Positions 11,510-24,062 of a DNA stretch of 64,000 nt are shown here, piece after piece. The translations under genes and the position numbers were made by a program. The stretch comes from Rutstroemia sp. NJR-2017a BVV2. Its lineage: Eukaryota > Ascomycota > Leotiomycetes > Helotiales > Rutstroemiaceae. Position 1 is the stretch's first letter, and every line of letters starts with the position of its first letter. The notes beneath the pieces are model-generated. The model did no database searches. It had not been told where the DNA came from and saw nothing but the letters and a program-made list of their open reading frames with translations. The stretch spans positions 186,001 to 250,000 of the forward strand of contig NJPS01000006.1 in assembly GCA_002946415.1 (NCBI GenBank), written 5' to 3'.

Positions 11510-12864
11510 ATGTCCAAGGATCTGCCAGTTGCGCGTGGAACTCGACGTCCTTACCGAATCCAGGAACGTCGCATTGAAGCTATCCAAGAACAGTTCAATA
11601 GAGAACCCACAGGTAATACATGCTCCTGGTTATTCTTCATCTGTCTGACCCGACTAATTCTGCAGGTAACGAACTGCGTGCGCTGAAAGAACTTCCACTC
11701 TCCGCAAAATCGCACTTATACGATACAAGCGCAAAAGGCAAGAAGATTTACTGGCTTCTACAAGAATCCGAGAATGGCAAAGCTGGTTATCTGGAGGAAG
11801 CGGGGAGACTGCTTTGGGAGCAGATAACGAGTCCACCTGATTTTAGTCGTCCAAGTTTAACCCCAGCCTCCAAAGCTTTCAGTTCAATTCCTCCGCCTTC
11901 ATATGCGCCTTATCCTGGGATTAGGAATTCTAATCAGACATCACAGCATGCTCCTAGCGAATACAATCAACCTCCAGGTCTTGCATTTGACGGGAGAGGG
12001 AGTCTCGCCGTCCCTACTGCCACGAGGATGGTCGATCGTCGATCTTACTCTGGTCCTTACCCGGATCCTCACATAGGCGGTGCACCTACTCAATCTTATT
12101 ACTCCCAAGGACCAGCACAGCCATTAGCAAATCCTCCGAGTTGGTATCATCTACCTTCACAGAACTCAAATACAATACAGCTTCCTGTGCTAACACAACA
12201 TCAAAATCTGCCAAGCTTTCCGCAGACTCTCAATGTTCTCGAAAGAAATACTACGATCTCGAATACTTACAACATAGGACAGCCACAGTTAGCTACACAT
12301 CCCACAATCCAGGTGACTTCGGCACAACAGCAGCACAACCCGGTTGTGCGCCAAGATAAGACGCTGCCATTCAACCTTCAGAACGCACCTTACAATTCAC
12401 AACCAGAAGTTAAACAATTGAAGCAAAACAGCGACATGAACATACAGAAAACTATCCTCCAAGTCATCGTCACTCTGCCCAGAACAACAAACCGTTCTGC
12501 CTCCTCTCACGAGAGATCCATAAATCCAACAAGCTCTGTCGCACCTCCCAGCCAGCCGCACCCATCATCAAATACCCCGAATCAGAAAATGACAGAGATC
12601 CCCCAAAATCAGTCTCAGATACCTGCGCAGACTCCTCCAATCTTCCGCCGACGTTCTAGTCCGTTTAAGCGTCCGTTCGAACCATCAACTAAAAACGTGC
12701 AAGCGATTAATTCTCGTCCTGTCAGCAATGGAGGTACTCCGTTAAAAAGTTTCACTTCCAGCGAAGAGCACATGATGGTGACTGGTGCCGAAGCCGTAGG
12801 TAATGGTGAAGTTAGGGTGCCTTGCGATGGAGACAACCAGGTAGCGAAAAGAGGGAAACTCTAG
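11510..12864 (+). CDS. Hypothetical Pro/Gln/Asn-rich protein, 433 residues
   Basis: Exons 11510-11612 and 11666-12864; the 53-nt intron has GTAATA, a GACTAAT branch site and TGCAG. The N-terminal 110 residues look folded (RPYRIQERRIEAIQEQF, then a charged segment ending AGRLLWEQI). The rest is low-complexity, rich in Pro, Gln, Ser and Asn, with short basic stretches (RRRSSPFKRPF; the last five residues are KRGKL), so nuclear location is plausible. I recognise no domain. The gene is clean, well spliced and follows the ARO80-like gene in the same direction. Confidence 0.7.
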
Positions 12865-13188
12865 CTACAGAACAGGCTCTTGAGCAGCGGGGAATACGTA
12901 TAGACTTCAAATCTGTAACGGGTGGGTTTCGGAAAATGCGCAATGTCAAGATTCTTTAAACACACCGACGAGCAATAGAGATAGATAGTTCATTCACGCA
13001 CCATGCATAAACTTTTGATTTTAATCCCTCATAACCACCAAGACTCCCCACGCAACGAACGCCTATCCATGCATCCATCAAACTGGGTATTGCCAATGCC
13101 ATACAGCAAGCGAAAGAGCATCAATAAGATAAGATCCATATCAACAACCACCAAGAACAACACTCCATCCAAGTTATCATTCACCCTA
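12865..13188. other. Convergent intergenic spacer
   Basis: Shared 3' region of two convergent genes. Nothing else seen. Confidence 0.4.
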
Positions 13189-14464
13189 CTAAAGCGAGTC
13201 CGTATTTGGCATCCAAAATAAGACTTCCTGATCAGCCGTCGCGAAATGATTGTACCGAGGATTAAAAGCTACGATCGCTGATTCACCTGCATATTCTAGC
13301 TCATGCACTGGATTGAGTTGTCGATTGTTGGACGCGGCGAGTGTATCCCATATCAAGATATTCTTGCCTCGAGATCCACTAATTACGTAGCGACCATCGG
13401 GTGTAAAACAGCAGTCACCTGCACTGGTGTGGAGATACTCGCTGGACGCTGGGTCGAGATTATCGGGGTTGTGATCTCCTGCTCCAAGACGGCGCGCGCC
13501 TCCTCTGTCCCGCCTTAGGAATGCTTTGAGATTGCCGTCGAATGCGTCAAGTAGGAAATGGCCGTTTCCAGTAGTCCCTAATAGTAGATGCTTGCCGTCA
13601 TTTGAGAAAGCCAGCTTGTTCCACCCCCTCCCAATTGCTTGTGGTGAGAACTCTTGGCAATAAGGTAGTATATCAAAGGTAGCAAATGGCTCCTTGTCGA
13701 AATTGCGGAAATCGTAAAGCAAGATGGTTTGTGCTGTGGGCGACGCAGCCGCGAAGACATTGCCGGAGGGATCCCATGCAGCTAACGTGGTACCTGTGAG
13801 GTTTAGAATACCTACTGGGTTCTTTGAGGCCGCATCCCATAAGCGAAGAGTGTTGTCTTCTGCGCACGAGATGAAGTTGTCTTGGCCGGGATGGAGAGAG
13901 AGACACGTGACGTTTTGCTCGTGGCCTTCAAAGTAGCGGATATACGAGTTATCGTGGGCGGATAGGTAGCGAATTTTATCTGTATTTCATGAGCATGTTC
14001 TCAAATCATGCGAGATGAGGGCTACTTACGGTCCTTCTTCGTACTGGAATGAATGATACAGTGCTCTGCATGGCCAAACATTGCATGATTGCAACCATAC
14101 TTCGCACTAAGATTCATCTTGGCATGTTTCCCCTCGATCACGTCGTAGATTTGCATAGTATTATCAGTCTCCGATGTAATGAGCTGACTACCGCTATCAT
14201 TGAAGTTGATAGACTGGATGAAGTTGTAACTTGGTGGACTTTGGCCCTTGTCCGTAATGGTTGGAGAATGGCGGAAATGCTTAATCGATTAGCCATTGTT
14301 CTGAGCAATAAATGAGATCTTACCTTGACTGGGTTATAAAGTGCAATCGTTTCTGAGATCTTCGCTGTAGCTGGTACTGATGGCACTCCGTTTGAAGTTT
14401 TTAGGGTAGATATACCGCCATTCGCTCCAATTGGAGAGTCGATAGCCATTGGAGTCGAGGACAT
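13189..14464 (-). CDS. swd2: WD40 protein Swd2/WDR82, subunit of the Set1-COMPASS histone methyltransferase
   Basis: Minus-strand exons 14324-14464, 14030-14279 and 13189-13979 give 393 residues. WD-type repeats run from about residue 48 to the end: ITSETDNTMQIYDV, a GHAEHCIIHSS segment, ISCAEDNTLRLWDAAS, and near the C-terminus ISGSRGKNILIWDTL. The family-typical run RYLSAHDNSYIRYFEGHEQN is present. Swd2 proteins act in COMPASS (H3K4 methylation) and in yeast also in the cleavage and polyadenylation factor. Length is slightly above the usual 330-360 because of a Thr/Pro-rich N-terminal extension. The gene is divergent from the mitochondrial carrier gene, with 477 bp between the two start codons. 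Confidence 0.92.
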
Positions 14465-14941
14465 TTTGGCTATGCGAATAATACTTTGAGTGAATCTCAA
14501 CAATGAAATTCGCAAGCGGCCGTGTGTATTTCCGTTGTATTAATATAACACATAATGCGATTGCGATGCAATTGGATGATGAGCATCAACGCAGTCTCGA
14601 CAACTCCAATCCTCTAGATTTATATTTGCCACGTGATGACTGTTACTCAGCATTTTTAGCATCGATCTGCTGCAAGGATCCACAGAGAGCTGTCACCGAA
14701 CTCGGCCTCTATGGGACAGTGCTATGAAAATTAAATAATCTCCCATAAACAACTCCGGATGACAACACAGTCAGCTGTCTTACGAAAACGCTCGTTACAC
14801 CGCCACTCCCGAGAGGTTATAAAACTGTCGTAGTGGCTCTGCGGACATATATTCGAGGAGTGTTTGGAATACTGGGGGTTTTCAAGCTGGCGAAGCGATA
14901 ACCAATATTGTACCCAGGGAAGGTGTGGGGAGAATTCCAAG
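14465..14941. promoter_or_regulatory. Shared divergent promoter region, swd2 and carrier gene
   Basis: The two start codons face away from each other across 477 bp, so this stretch holds both promoters and leaders. No individual element is certain. Confidence 0.5.
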
Positions 14942-16040
14942 ATGTCTACAACCTTAGGGTCAGTTGGAAAGTCTACAATTCTGGTTTTCATTGTTGACAA
15001 AACCTCAGAGCTTTCGTCGCAGGAGGCATTGCAGCATGCGGAGCTGTAACAGCGACTCATCCGTTTGAGACCGTGAAGATCCGGTAAGAATTACATTCTC
15101 TGCGAAAGTACCTACACATGAACTGACAATACTAATTTAGCATGCAATTGCAAGGCGAGCTACAAGAGAAGGGACTACAACCGCGGATGTATAAAGGGCC
15201 GTTCCATGGAGTCACAGTCATTGTCAAAAATGAGGGATTGAGGGGCATCTACCGCGGAATCGGCGCAGCATACATTTACCAGATGATTCTCAATGGATGC
15301 AGATTAGGCTTCTACGAACCGATACGTGGCACTCTTACGAAGGGGATATTTGGCGATTCGAAGACGCAGAGTTTGGGAATAAACATCTTCTCTGGCGCGA
15401 CATCAGGAATACTGGGTGCTGCGGCGGGAAGTCCATTTTTCTTGGTGAAGACCAGATTACAAAGCTTCTCACCCTTCGCGCCCGTGGGCTTCCAACATGG
15501 TTACAAAAATGCTGTGGATGGAATGAGACAGATCTATAAAACAGAAGGAGTAAATGGGTTGTATAGAGGTGTTGGAGCAGCTATGGTACGAACAGGATTT
15601 GGAAGTTCAGTCCAACTACCTACATACTTCTTCGCAAAGAGGCGGCTTGTCAAGCACTTGGGGATGGAAGAGGGACCAGCACTGCATCTTGCAAGTAGTA
15701 CGGCCAGCGGATTTGTGGTTTGTTGTGTGATGCATCCACCAGGTAAGCGTTCTTGTGATTGATAATCCATCTAACTACTTCGTCTACTAATCATGACTCA
15801 GACACCATCATGTCCCGCATGTACAACCAAACAGGAAACCTCTACTCCGGTATTTTTGATTGTCTCGCGAAAACCGTAAAGACTGAGGGTATCTTCGCTA
15901 TTTATAAGGGGTTCCTACCGCATCTGGCAAGGATCTTACCCCACACCATCTTGACCCTTAGCTTAGCTGAACAGACCAATAAGCTGATGCGAAAATTTGA
16001 AAACCGAGTCCTTCCTGCTTCGGTAAAGGAGCAGGTTTAA
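14942..16040 (+). CDS. oac1: Mitochondrial carrier, oxaloacetate/sulfate type (Oac1-like)
   Basis: Exons 14942-14958 (17 nt), 15009-15083, 15141-15742 and 15802-16040 give 310 residues, close to yeast Oac1 at 324. Three carrier repeats are visible. Repeat 1 has HPFETVKIR followed by MQLQGELQ. Repeat 2 has SPFFLVKTRLQ, with Phe in place of the usual acidic residue. Repeat 3 has HPPDTIMSRMYNQ. Matrix helices with EG motifs (KNEGLRGIYRG, KTEGVNGLYRG, KTEGIFAIYKG) follow each. Oac1-type carriers import oxaloacetate, sulfate and related anions across the inner mitochondrial membrane. The first donor is the less common GTCAGT, so the exact start is the weakest part of the model. Confidence 0.9.
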
Positions 16041-16220
16041 AGAAGCTGTACACCCCTTTCTGGCCATCAGCGTTGTTGCCACGCCAGGTTGTATATTGTC
16101 ACTTTTATATCGTCCACATTTCGGTCTTGCAGGCGCCCAAAAGGGAAACATGTTGGTGTTGTAGACGGTGGCTCTCAGGAGGCTATTGGAGATCATAATA
16201 GAATGCCGTTGATCTAGGGC

Positions 16221-17418
16221 TCATCCATTTATAGATCTGGAGCATCCATAGCATAAAATGCTATCTGAATCGCTATCTTGTCTTGCCGGCCGTGAATCGG
16301 GGTTCTGATCTCCACCCCACCCAAAAATACCGTCAGTCCCTTCTGCTACAGGGAGTCCGCATAACCCACAGCCTTTAGCCATGTGATCCGTGGTGGGTTT
16401 AAGTTTGCTCGAAGTTCTGACAACATTTGCAACTATGCTTGGGAAGTTTTCCTCTACGGATTCGAAGTATTGTGCCATTAAATCATCGATCGTAGTAGAT
16501 TTTGAAGAAGCAGATATATGAGAAGATGGCTCTTGGTAAACCACCAGATCTGTCAGAGGAGGAGTGATTGATGAGAAAGATATAATTTCCTTCTTGAGGA
16601 TATCCCGTAAAGGATAGTTGAAGGCCACTCCGGTGGGGGAGGGTCCATCAGAAACTTGCCATGGTAATGAGAATCCACGACCTTTCGCAGTCTCGGTAAG
16701 AGTTCTCTCTGCTAGCCGTGTGGTGGTATCACCGAAGAGTATACCTTCGCAGTTGTTTCTCTGGGCGACATCCACTAGGAGTCTACTAAGCAATGTAGAT
16801 ATTATATCAGCTCTAGAGGTTGCGGAAGACATGGAGGAAATGAGCTTCTGCAAATCTGCACTTGATGCCTTAAGCTCTTGCGCAGGAGGTTGCGATACTC
16901 CCACAGAGGTCCAGTCGATATTCTCCAACCGTAAAGCTTCCTCAAGTCCAATAGTGGAATAAGTGTGTCTGGTGAAATGGCTCTTGTACTTTTCCAGTAA
17001 AGAGGCGGATTTCTCTTTATCTGCAGCATCGAGATAGAGATCAATATGCACCACGCATAGCTCGTACGGGGCTCGGTTCATCCGCTCATATTGGGTTTCC
17101 AAGTGTCCACTTAACATGTAAAGCAAACTTGACGAAGAAGGTCCGAAGGAAAGTGGTAATAAAAGTTTCTGTGGACCTTTCGCAGATCTCTTAACCTTGT
17201 ATGTTTCCATGCGCTTCACTGCCTTCGTTGTGAGATATTGAGAGAAACATTTTCTGCCAAAAGTTAGTGTCTGGATTTGCCTGCTCCTGGATGCGCGGAT
17301 TTTAGACGCACTGGCAGACTGGTTCCAATCGTATCTGAAGAGTTGCTTGCGATTCGTTGCATCTTTTGCAAAGCGCAATCGAATCTGCGTTCGGCGAAGA
17401 CTTTTCTGGGATCGCCAT
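16221..17418 (-). CDS. ncs2: Cytoplasmic tRNA 2-thiolation protein 2 (Ncs2/Ctu2)
   Basis: Exons 17312-17418 and 16221-17253 give 379 residues. The 58-nt intron (GTGCGT, ACTAAC branch, GGCAG) joins EPVCQ to KCFSQYLTTKAVKRMETY, completing a zinc-binding N-terminus (CKRC...CQKC). A PP-loop-like core with LLPLSFGPSSSSLLYML follows, and paired cysteines GCGLC and LCYGC close the C-terminus. Ncs2 with Ncs6 adds sulfur from Urm1 to the wobble uridine of Lys, Glu and Gln tRNAs. It lies tail to tail with the carrier gene, 180 bp apart. Confidence 0.92.
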
Positions 17419-17768
17419 TTTTGCAGAGTTATGTAGGGTGTTTCTGGTGGGATAAAAGATAAAAGTCAATCTGGAAAGTATGGCGAGGCTCGATAAGCAA
17501 ATATGATCCGAGCACATCCGATCTAACTATATTGAGCTAAGCATCTACTGTGCCTTACGTTGCTCGAGCTATGTTAGAGAAAAGTCCCTGGAGTTCTGGA
17601 CAGACACCACTTCAACAGCCAAGCTTTGCTGTTGCCACGAATCTCTGCGTTGAAAGCCTTCGAATTTACCTGCATGGAATTACACACTGCGATTCAGCTC
17701 CAATAACCTACCCTGATATCTTTGCCAGATAGCAAGTTTCATCCGAGCCGACAAGGCTACAAACAAGC
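17419..17768. other. Intergenic spacer
   Basis: Divergent region between the ncs2 start codon and the PTM1-like start codon; presumably both promoters. No element named. Confidence 0.4.
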
Positions 17769-19729
17769 ATGCGTAGTTGGCTTCATGGCTTCCTCGCATT
17801 GGGGCTGTCTATTGTGACAGTCGGCGCGTTGGAAATCGAAATGGTAAATAAAGGAATGGTGATCCAGGGTGATGCTCATATCTGACGGTGATAGCAGGAT
17901 GAATCGAACGACAATAGACAAGTATGCGCGGGAATGTATGATCGGAAGACCTGGGGAGGGCCAATTGAACCACACATTTTGATAAAGTGGCTACCGACGA
18001 AACAAGACACACCAGCCGAAGTCGATCCAATCGCCAGTATGGTTATATTTGAATGGAGGGATTACGATCTTGTTGGTGTACTCCCAACAGCAGACAGCAT
18101 CCAAGTACGCAGCTACTCCTGAATTTGGCTCTCACTGGTTACTAATCCTTGGCTCCAGAAAGAATTCATATGCGATCCAGAAAATATAAGCAACGGCTTC
18201 TGTAATGCAAATCAGACTGGACAATTCATTTTGACGCCTAATGCAACAGAGGTCTCTCACAGTCAGCTTTTCACGACAGCAATCCATCTCAACAACACGG
18301 GCCCGCCGATAAACTATCCAATCAAGAATACTGGATACTACTGTGTTGGTACGACTGGCTATTCCCCCACTGATGTCAAATATACTGCCGTTGTGGAGTT
18401 CCGCAACGCATATGGAGAGCTCCCGGCGGCTCAAATTCCGAAACTGCCGTTCTATGGAATTATTACAATTGTCTATGCAGTTATGGGAATGTACGTTGAC
18501 TACTTTCGCATCCTGTCGTTGGACGCCCGCTAATATTGTTTTATCAGTCTATGGGCCTTCCTATATGTTCAGCACCGAGACGATATCCGTAAATATTCCC
18601 GTGCCATATGTATCACACTAGATGCTAATTCGCTATCAGTTCCTGTCCAAAATTATATTACCGCGATTATTGTCTTCTTGATCGTTGAGATGCTAATGAC
18701 TTGGGGTTTCTATGGTATGTTACTTTACTATTCTTGACTGAAATACGCTAACCATGATTAGATTACCTCAATCGAGCTGGTTCTAATATTGGATCAAAAG
18801 CTCTCATGATCATTGTTGCAGTGTTGAACGCAGGTCGTAATTCGTTTTCATTCTTTTTGCTCCTAATTGTATGTATGGGATATGGCGTTGTCAAACCAAG
18901 TTTGGGTAAAACCATGGTTTATGTTCGTTACCTTGCGGGAGCCCATTTTGTTTTCGGATTGATCTACTCCATTGCGAGTTTGACTATCACTCCTGAGCAC
19001 GCCGGTAAGTTGTGCTAAAGAACTATTTCATCCATCTAAGATACTGATTATTCTCTAGGCCCATTGGTTCTATTTGTTATCCTCCCCTTAGCCGGGACCT
19101 TGACAGCATTTTACGTCTGGACACTAAATTCCCTCAACATGACAATGAAGGATTTGAATGAGCGCAAGCAGACAGTCAAGTCAAGCATGTACCGAAAACT
19201 CTGGTGGTGCATCCTTTTATCCATCATAGTCATCTTTGGCTTCTTCTTCTTCAATTCATTCACCTTCGCATCAGCCTCTGATCCTGATTTCGTACCTTTC
19301 CACTGGAAGTCTCGGTGGTTCATCCTTGATGGCTGGCTGAACATCGTCTACTTGTTTGATGTTGGCTTTGTTGCTTGGGTGTGGAAGCCTAGCGCTAACA
19401 ACAGGAGATTCGCCATGAGTGACGAATTAGCGCAGGACGATGAGGGCTTCGAAATCGCTGATTTTGGCGCCGATGACGACGACGACGATGATGTGGAGAA
19501 TGCAGCCGCACGAAGAGGTGACAGAACACAGCCGGGTCAAGAAGGACCAAGATATGACCCTCCTTCGGGAGCCAACACCGCAAAAGAAATTCCTCGGGAA
19601 AGTCTTGACGGGGAGACGATCTTTGCAGTAGGCGAAGATGGCGATCGATGGTCAGACGATGACGAAGATTCAGAAGAAGGAAGGAATCTTGTTGGCGGAA
19701 AAGCATCCAAGGGTGCACGAGATGACTAA
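17769..19729 (+). CDS. PTM1-like seven-transmembrane (GOST/Lung7-TM family) protein
   Basis: Seven exons: 17769-17843, 17895-18104, 18159-18490, 18548-18588, 18640-18714, 18762-19004 and 19059-19729, giving 548 residues. An N-terminal signal peptide (LHGFLALGLSIVTVGA) precedes a lumenal domain with conserved Cys residues (QVCAGMYDRKTWGGPI, FICDPENISNGFC). From about residue 210, seven hydrophobic helices follow, including LPFYGIITIVYAVMG, LWAFLYVQHRDDI and NAGRNSFSFFLLLIVCMGYG. The cytosolic tail is strongly acidic (DDDDDDDVENAA and SDDDEDSEEG). Family members act in Golgi/endosome trafficking. All splice junctions keep the frame, including a 41-nt exon 4. An alternative acceptor 3 bp downstream of 17895 would only drop one Gln. 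Confidence 0.9.
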
Positions 19730-20300
19730 AAGGTTTCAGTTTTATGTATAACAATACTTCAGGTCGCTGGCGTTGGTTACTATGGTCAAGGTATAGCATT
19801 TATTTTGTGGCGTCAGTCTTCACGGATATTTCTGCTTATCCATTTTTGTTCTGTATTTAGTCATAGATTTCAATACGATGTATGATTGGTGGATGTTATT
19901 ACTCCCTCCGCTAATGCTTCGGAACTTTTGCACGGACGCAAGCTCTCCAAAAAAACAGTCGAGGTGTTCTCCATGCCGGCCCTCGCTAACCCTTATGCCA
20001 CCTTCCGACCATTCAAAAATTGACCACATTCAACCTGTTCTTTGGTATACGCTATTCAACAACTCATAGCCCCAAATATAATATACAAAAATATCATCTC
20101 GACTAATTACAAGACCTGTTTCGATTTGGCTAGGTGCCTAAACCCCGCAGCTCGCCATGACAGACTCATCTTGGACGTCAGGAATCATAGGAAATAGAGA
20201 AGCCAGAAATCTTATCTACAGAAAGCGCCATAGCAATCTCGATTCCAAATCCCAACATCCAGAGTGGGACCTAGCGTATTGACAACCCCCTTTGCCAACT
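19730..20300. other. Convergent intergenic spacer
   Basis: 3' regions of the PTM1-like gene and the regulator pseudogene. No other feature. Confidence 0.4.
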
Positions 20301-22270
20301 CTAAACCTCCATGGCCTTGCGCAACTCGGTAGTAATGCTGTCCTCGGCTCCTATTATGGAGTTAGTCAGATCAAAGATGGACAATCAATGACAAATCAAA
20401 CCAATTCCATAAGAGAAAACCAAGGATGCAAATCTAACCCCAAAACTGCAAACCAAAACAGCAAGGGAAGAAATGGGTTAACCTAACTGAGTTCATAACA
20501 AGGCAATGGGCCCGCCATCCCCTTCAGCTCCGTTTGCACCCTATTCATCTCTAGAATACTCCGACCAAGACCGACAGTAACACCGTTCTGCTCATACTGT
20601 TTGCGATTCGCAACAATGGGACTGGTCTCGATGAAATTCGCTAGCGCGGCGCCTTGCGCTATCCCGTAGTCGGTGTGCAGACGACGCAGGTTTTCGGTTA
20701 TGAAGATCCGTTCGGAGGGGGAGGTGACGCGTGTTACGCCGGCGATGTAGAGGGGCCAGACGAGGAAGTAGGCGCCGATTGCGGGGTGTGATGGGTCGGG
20801 TGTGCTGGAAAGGGACGGGGCTATGTATGTGTTGGGGTGTAGGGAGGGGTCGAGGTCGGGGTAGAGGTTCGCGAAGTGGTCGGAGAATGATGGTGGTGAA
20901 GGAGTGCGGGAGCTGGATGAGGGAGAATGTGTCCAGGAGGAGGGTTTGCGCGTTATGTAGCCTAAGGACTGGGGAATTGATCTGAGTATTCCGTTGCGGA
21001 GTTCGACGAGTGTGTCGGTGCTGAGTTGGTATTGAGCTGTGTATAAACTATCCGTGAAGAGCAGCGGGACGGATTTGAATCCTTCCAGAATATGTTGTCT
21101 AATCACTTCATTGAGTAAGAGTCTGCAGTTCCGAGAAGAGTTCCATAGTTGTGCGACCCAATAGTCGTAATAAATATCGTATTTCCCATCAAACACAATG
21201 TGCGGTGCTACATTTTTGTCGATTTCAACCGTCTCGTACTCCCAGCCTGGAGGAACATTCGAAAATGCTTCGACGACTTCCTGGTCAAGAGCTAAGGCAT
21301 GCTGTATGATAGATGCGCTGTCTCCCAATACATGAGTCCGAAGATCTGCTCTGAATTTGGCGAATTTATCGATGACGGCAAGGAGTCGGAAAGCGGAGTC
21401 GGTAGGGTCCAATCGTTTTTGTACTTGAGCTCTCAGCGCCACTATTTTAGGCGGCATGGGAATCTCTCGCTGATGAGTAAGTGAGAAGTAATCTGCATGA
21501 ACATGCCAATCCCTACTCGTGTTCTGAACTGTGAGGGACCACGGAGTTTGATCAATGTGGATGCTCCGTTGATGTGTTCGGTCCAAGCCTTCAAGGATAG
21601 CTGGTTCGTATAAGTAACTGTTTCGTATACGGTGAGAATCATAATCGAAAGCAGCGTACTATCCTTGATAGCTTCAGTTGACGATCGGAGCGCAGCATTT
21701 ACACGCCGCAATGCGATTGTATAGTGGTGACGAGCTTCGCCAAGCAATTGAGGTGATCTGATCTTGTTAGACAGAGCGGCAAGACCAACAGCGCTCAAGC
21801 CGGCTGATAGAGTCTCGTCTATCCCTCCCTTGCGACACATTTCTTTGAGGTAGTTGAAGTGGCCATGTGAAGGCCCCGACTCTTCAGCCACAAAATTGTT
21901 GATAAAGTACGTAGTACCCCGATCTGTCGACTAGCGCCAACGCCGCACCCGGCGACCCCTGGAACTCAAATTCCCCATGCCCCGGAAAATCTATCGCGGG
22001 CGGTGATGTACTCAGGCTTTGGGACCGTTGCGTAGCACTACAGACCGAAGACGAGGCTCTGCTTGTTGATTTGCGTGGTTTGGCTGCTGCCGGAGCTAAT
22101 GTCTTAGAGTCGCTGGCACTCCTAGCATTTCTAGCCTTCTCCTTCGCCTTAGCTTTCTCGATAACACTAGAACTTTCATTTCGAAAGGCCAAGTCAATCA
22201 TATTACGATAGCCGGGGCATGTTTTGCTCGCTTTCGTACAATTCGTACAGACAGGTAGTTCTTGGCCGCA
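20301..22270 (-). pseudogene. Frameshifted Zn2Cys6 transcription factor
   Basis: Coding-like sequence runs from the second half of a zinc cluster at 22270 (CGQELPVCTNCTKASKTC, then PGYRNMIDLAF) through a regulatory domain to a last exon at 20301-20350 (TTELRKAMEV), reached by a well-formed intron 20351-20487 (GTTAGG, CTGACTAAC, ATAATAG). Two frame breaks have no splice signals: near 21915-21935, where the preceding frame should continue into TTYFINNFVAEES, and near 21466-21475, between TSHLLIS and REIPMPPKIV. The first half of the cluster (C-x2-C-x6) is not found in frame upstream of the TATAG at 22271. Proteins of this type (CPGYRN followed by D-x-x-FRNES) are common in ascomycetes. Targets unknown. 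Sequencing indels could explain the frame breaks but would not supply the missing cluster half. Confidence 0.72.
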
Positions 22271-24062
22271 CTATACGTGATTCACTGATTAGTCAACTCG
22301 CACTCTTTGCCTCGTTTGACCACTCAACCAGTGGTAGCCGACGAAGTTGTGTCGCATCCGTCATGTTGTCTGCATGTTGTAACACCCCAAAATCGGCACC
22401 GTTGCCAAGGGAGCGGGTCGAGAGCACGAATGGAAGTGTATTAAAGATCAGGGAATTCCACATACACGTATTTTTCTTTCCCTACAATTTGCGCACCCTT
22501 TCGAGGGTTTACCACAATAGACCATTTTGAATCAGTCAGCAAGAAACACCCGCTGCGAGGTTTCAGTTTTGACTTGTATATGGGTGTCTTTCTCTCAAAT
22601 GGAATTTCTGCTAACAGGATACGGGAAGATCAGAAGGTTTTTGTACCGATTGCACGACGGTCACCCAAAGCTGCTCGCCGATTGACTTCTATTCTTGAAC
22701 TGCGAATATATCAGCTCTAAGCACTCATTCTCTGACGCTTGAACAAGTCTCGAGGCTTCAATGTGACGACAGCGCAGACAACTGCGCCGCACCGGAGAAA
22801 TTACAAGGTAAATTCATCGTCCAACGGCCAGTTTAACGGCGTTCGCAGGCTTTTGATCCTGTTGAAGGAATCCGAGGCTTGTCAACTTGGATGGTAAACG
22901 CCATTCTTGCACGATGGGTACATTTGAGGAGTATGAGGGGTCTCGCACAGCATGCCCAAATAGCTCTAGGCTTGTGGCTACTGCATGCTTATCACCATGG
23001 GCTTTCTCCACTCCTGACGAATCTGCCCCTGAGCACGGAACCCACCTCACGTGGAGACGGAAATACCGTCGCCATGTCATTAGTTAGACGTCGTCGGGAC
23101 CGGACAGTATCTTGCTACTGGTCAATATACGGGACCATTGCCTGGAAGTGCGCCTCGTGCGGCATTGTGAGTCTTTGAAACTTCAAATCTGTCAACGATC
23201 TAGGTGTAGCTGCACTGAGTAGTGCTGCAATACAATATATTTGATTCGTAAGATTTCTGTCAGACTTTTGTACCTCTCGTCAATATACACCCAATTCAGG
23301 TCAATTAACTCCATATTTAACTCTAGTTAATCCCACTTCATTTCATACTGGTCAGCGGACCTCGTCCAGACCGCATCAAGCAGTTGCAGATGACGGTTTC
23401 CTTGCCAAAATTCGGCACGTCGGACAAGATTCGGAAGTTGAATGGCGAAGGAGGATCCGAAAAGATTGAAAAGGCAATCAGTAATGAAAACTGGGAATCA
23501 TGATCAGCATTGTTGACGCCGACCGCAATAATCAACCCATGTCTCCTAAGCTGGCTTGAACCACCGACTCGTCATGTAAGCTGCATTGCTAGCATCCAGT
23601 GGGATCAATATTGCATCAACATACCTAGTCTTTGGATATGCACAAGGACAGACACGAAGAGTCAGAGAAATGGGGATATCCAAATCATGCTATCACCACA
23701 TTCAGTGCCTATACACGTTACGGTCGATACTTTACTGGAGGAATAGCAAGGAATTGCTTACTCGTCTACACCATCCATCATAGACACCACTCGATCAGCA
23801 AAGGTCGCATTCCGCTCAAGGCTATTTCCACAACGTAACCGTACGATATGCTTATGGCCTCTAGAGTAAACGAAGGTATTTGCGATTTTCTGGAGCCTAG
23901 TTCCCACCCAACTCTTCTCTGGATCGATATTGTCCGGGTCGCCTCACATGCAATCATGTTCATGAATTAATGCCGAAGACGCGCAATTTCTAGTAGGCTA
24001 CACCTATCTCATCATTTCAGGCTCCACCCTAAATGTTTACGTCGAGGTTTTCCAAAGCTCAC
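22271..24062. other. Gene-poor stretch between two broken genes
   Basis: No intact gene supported. A plus-strand open run at about 23350-23502 ends in KIEKAISNENWES and a stop and reads like a protein C-terminus, but no upstream exon could be joined. Confidence 0.35.

Noticed and set aside
22879..23178. 99-codon plus-strand frame
   Set aside because: Composition is not protein-like and no splice partner or homologous motif was found.
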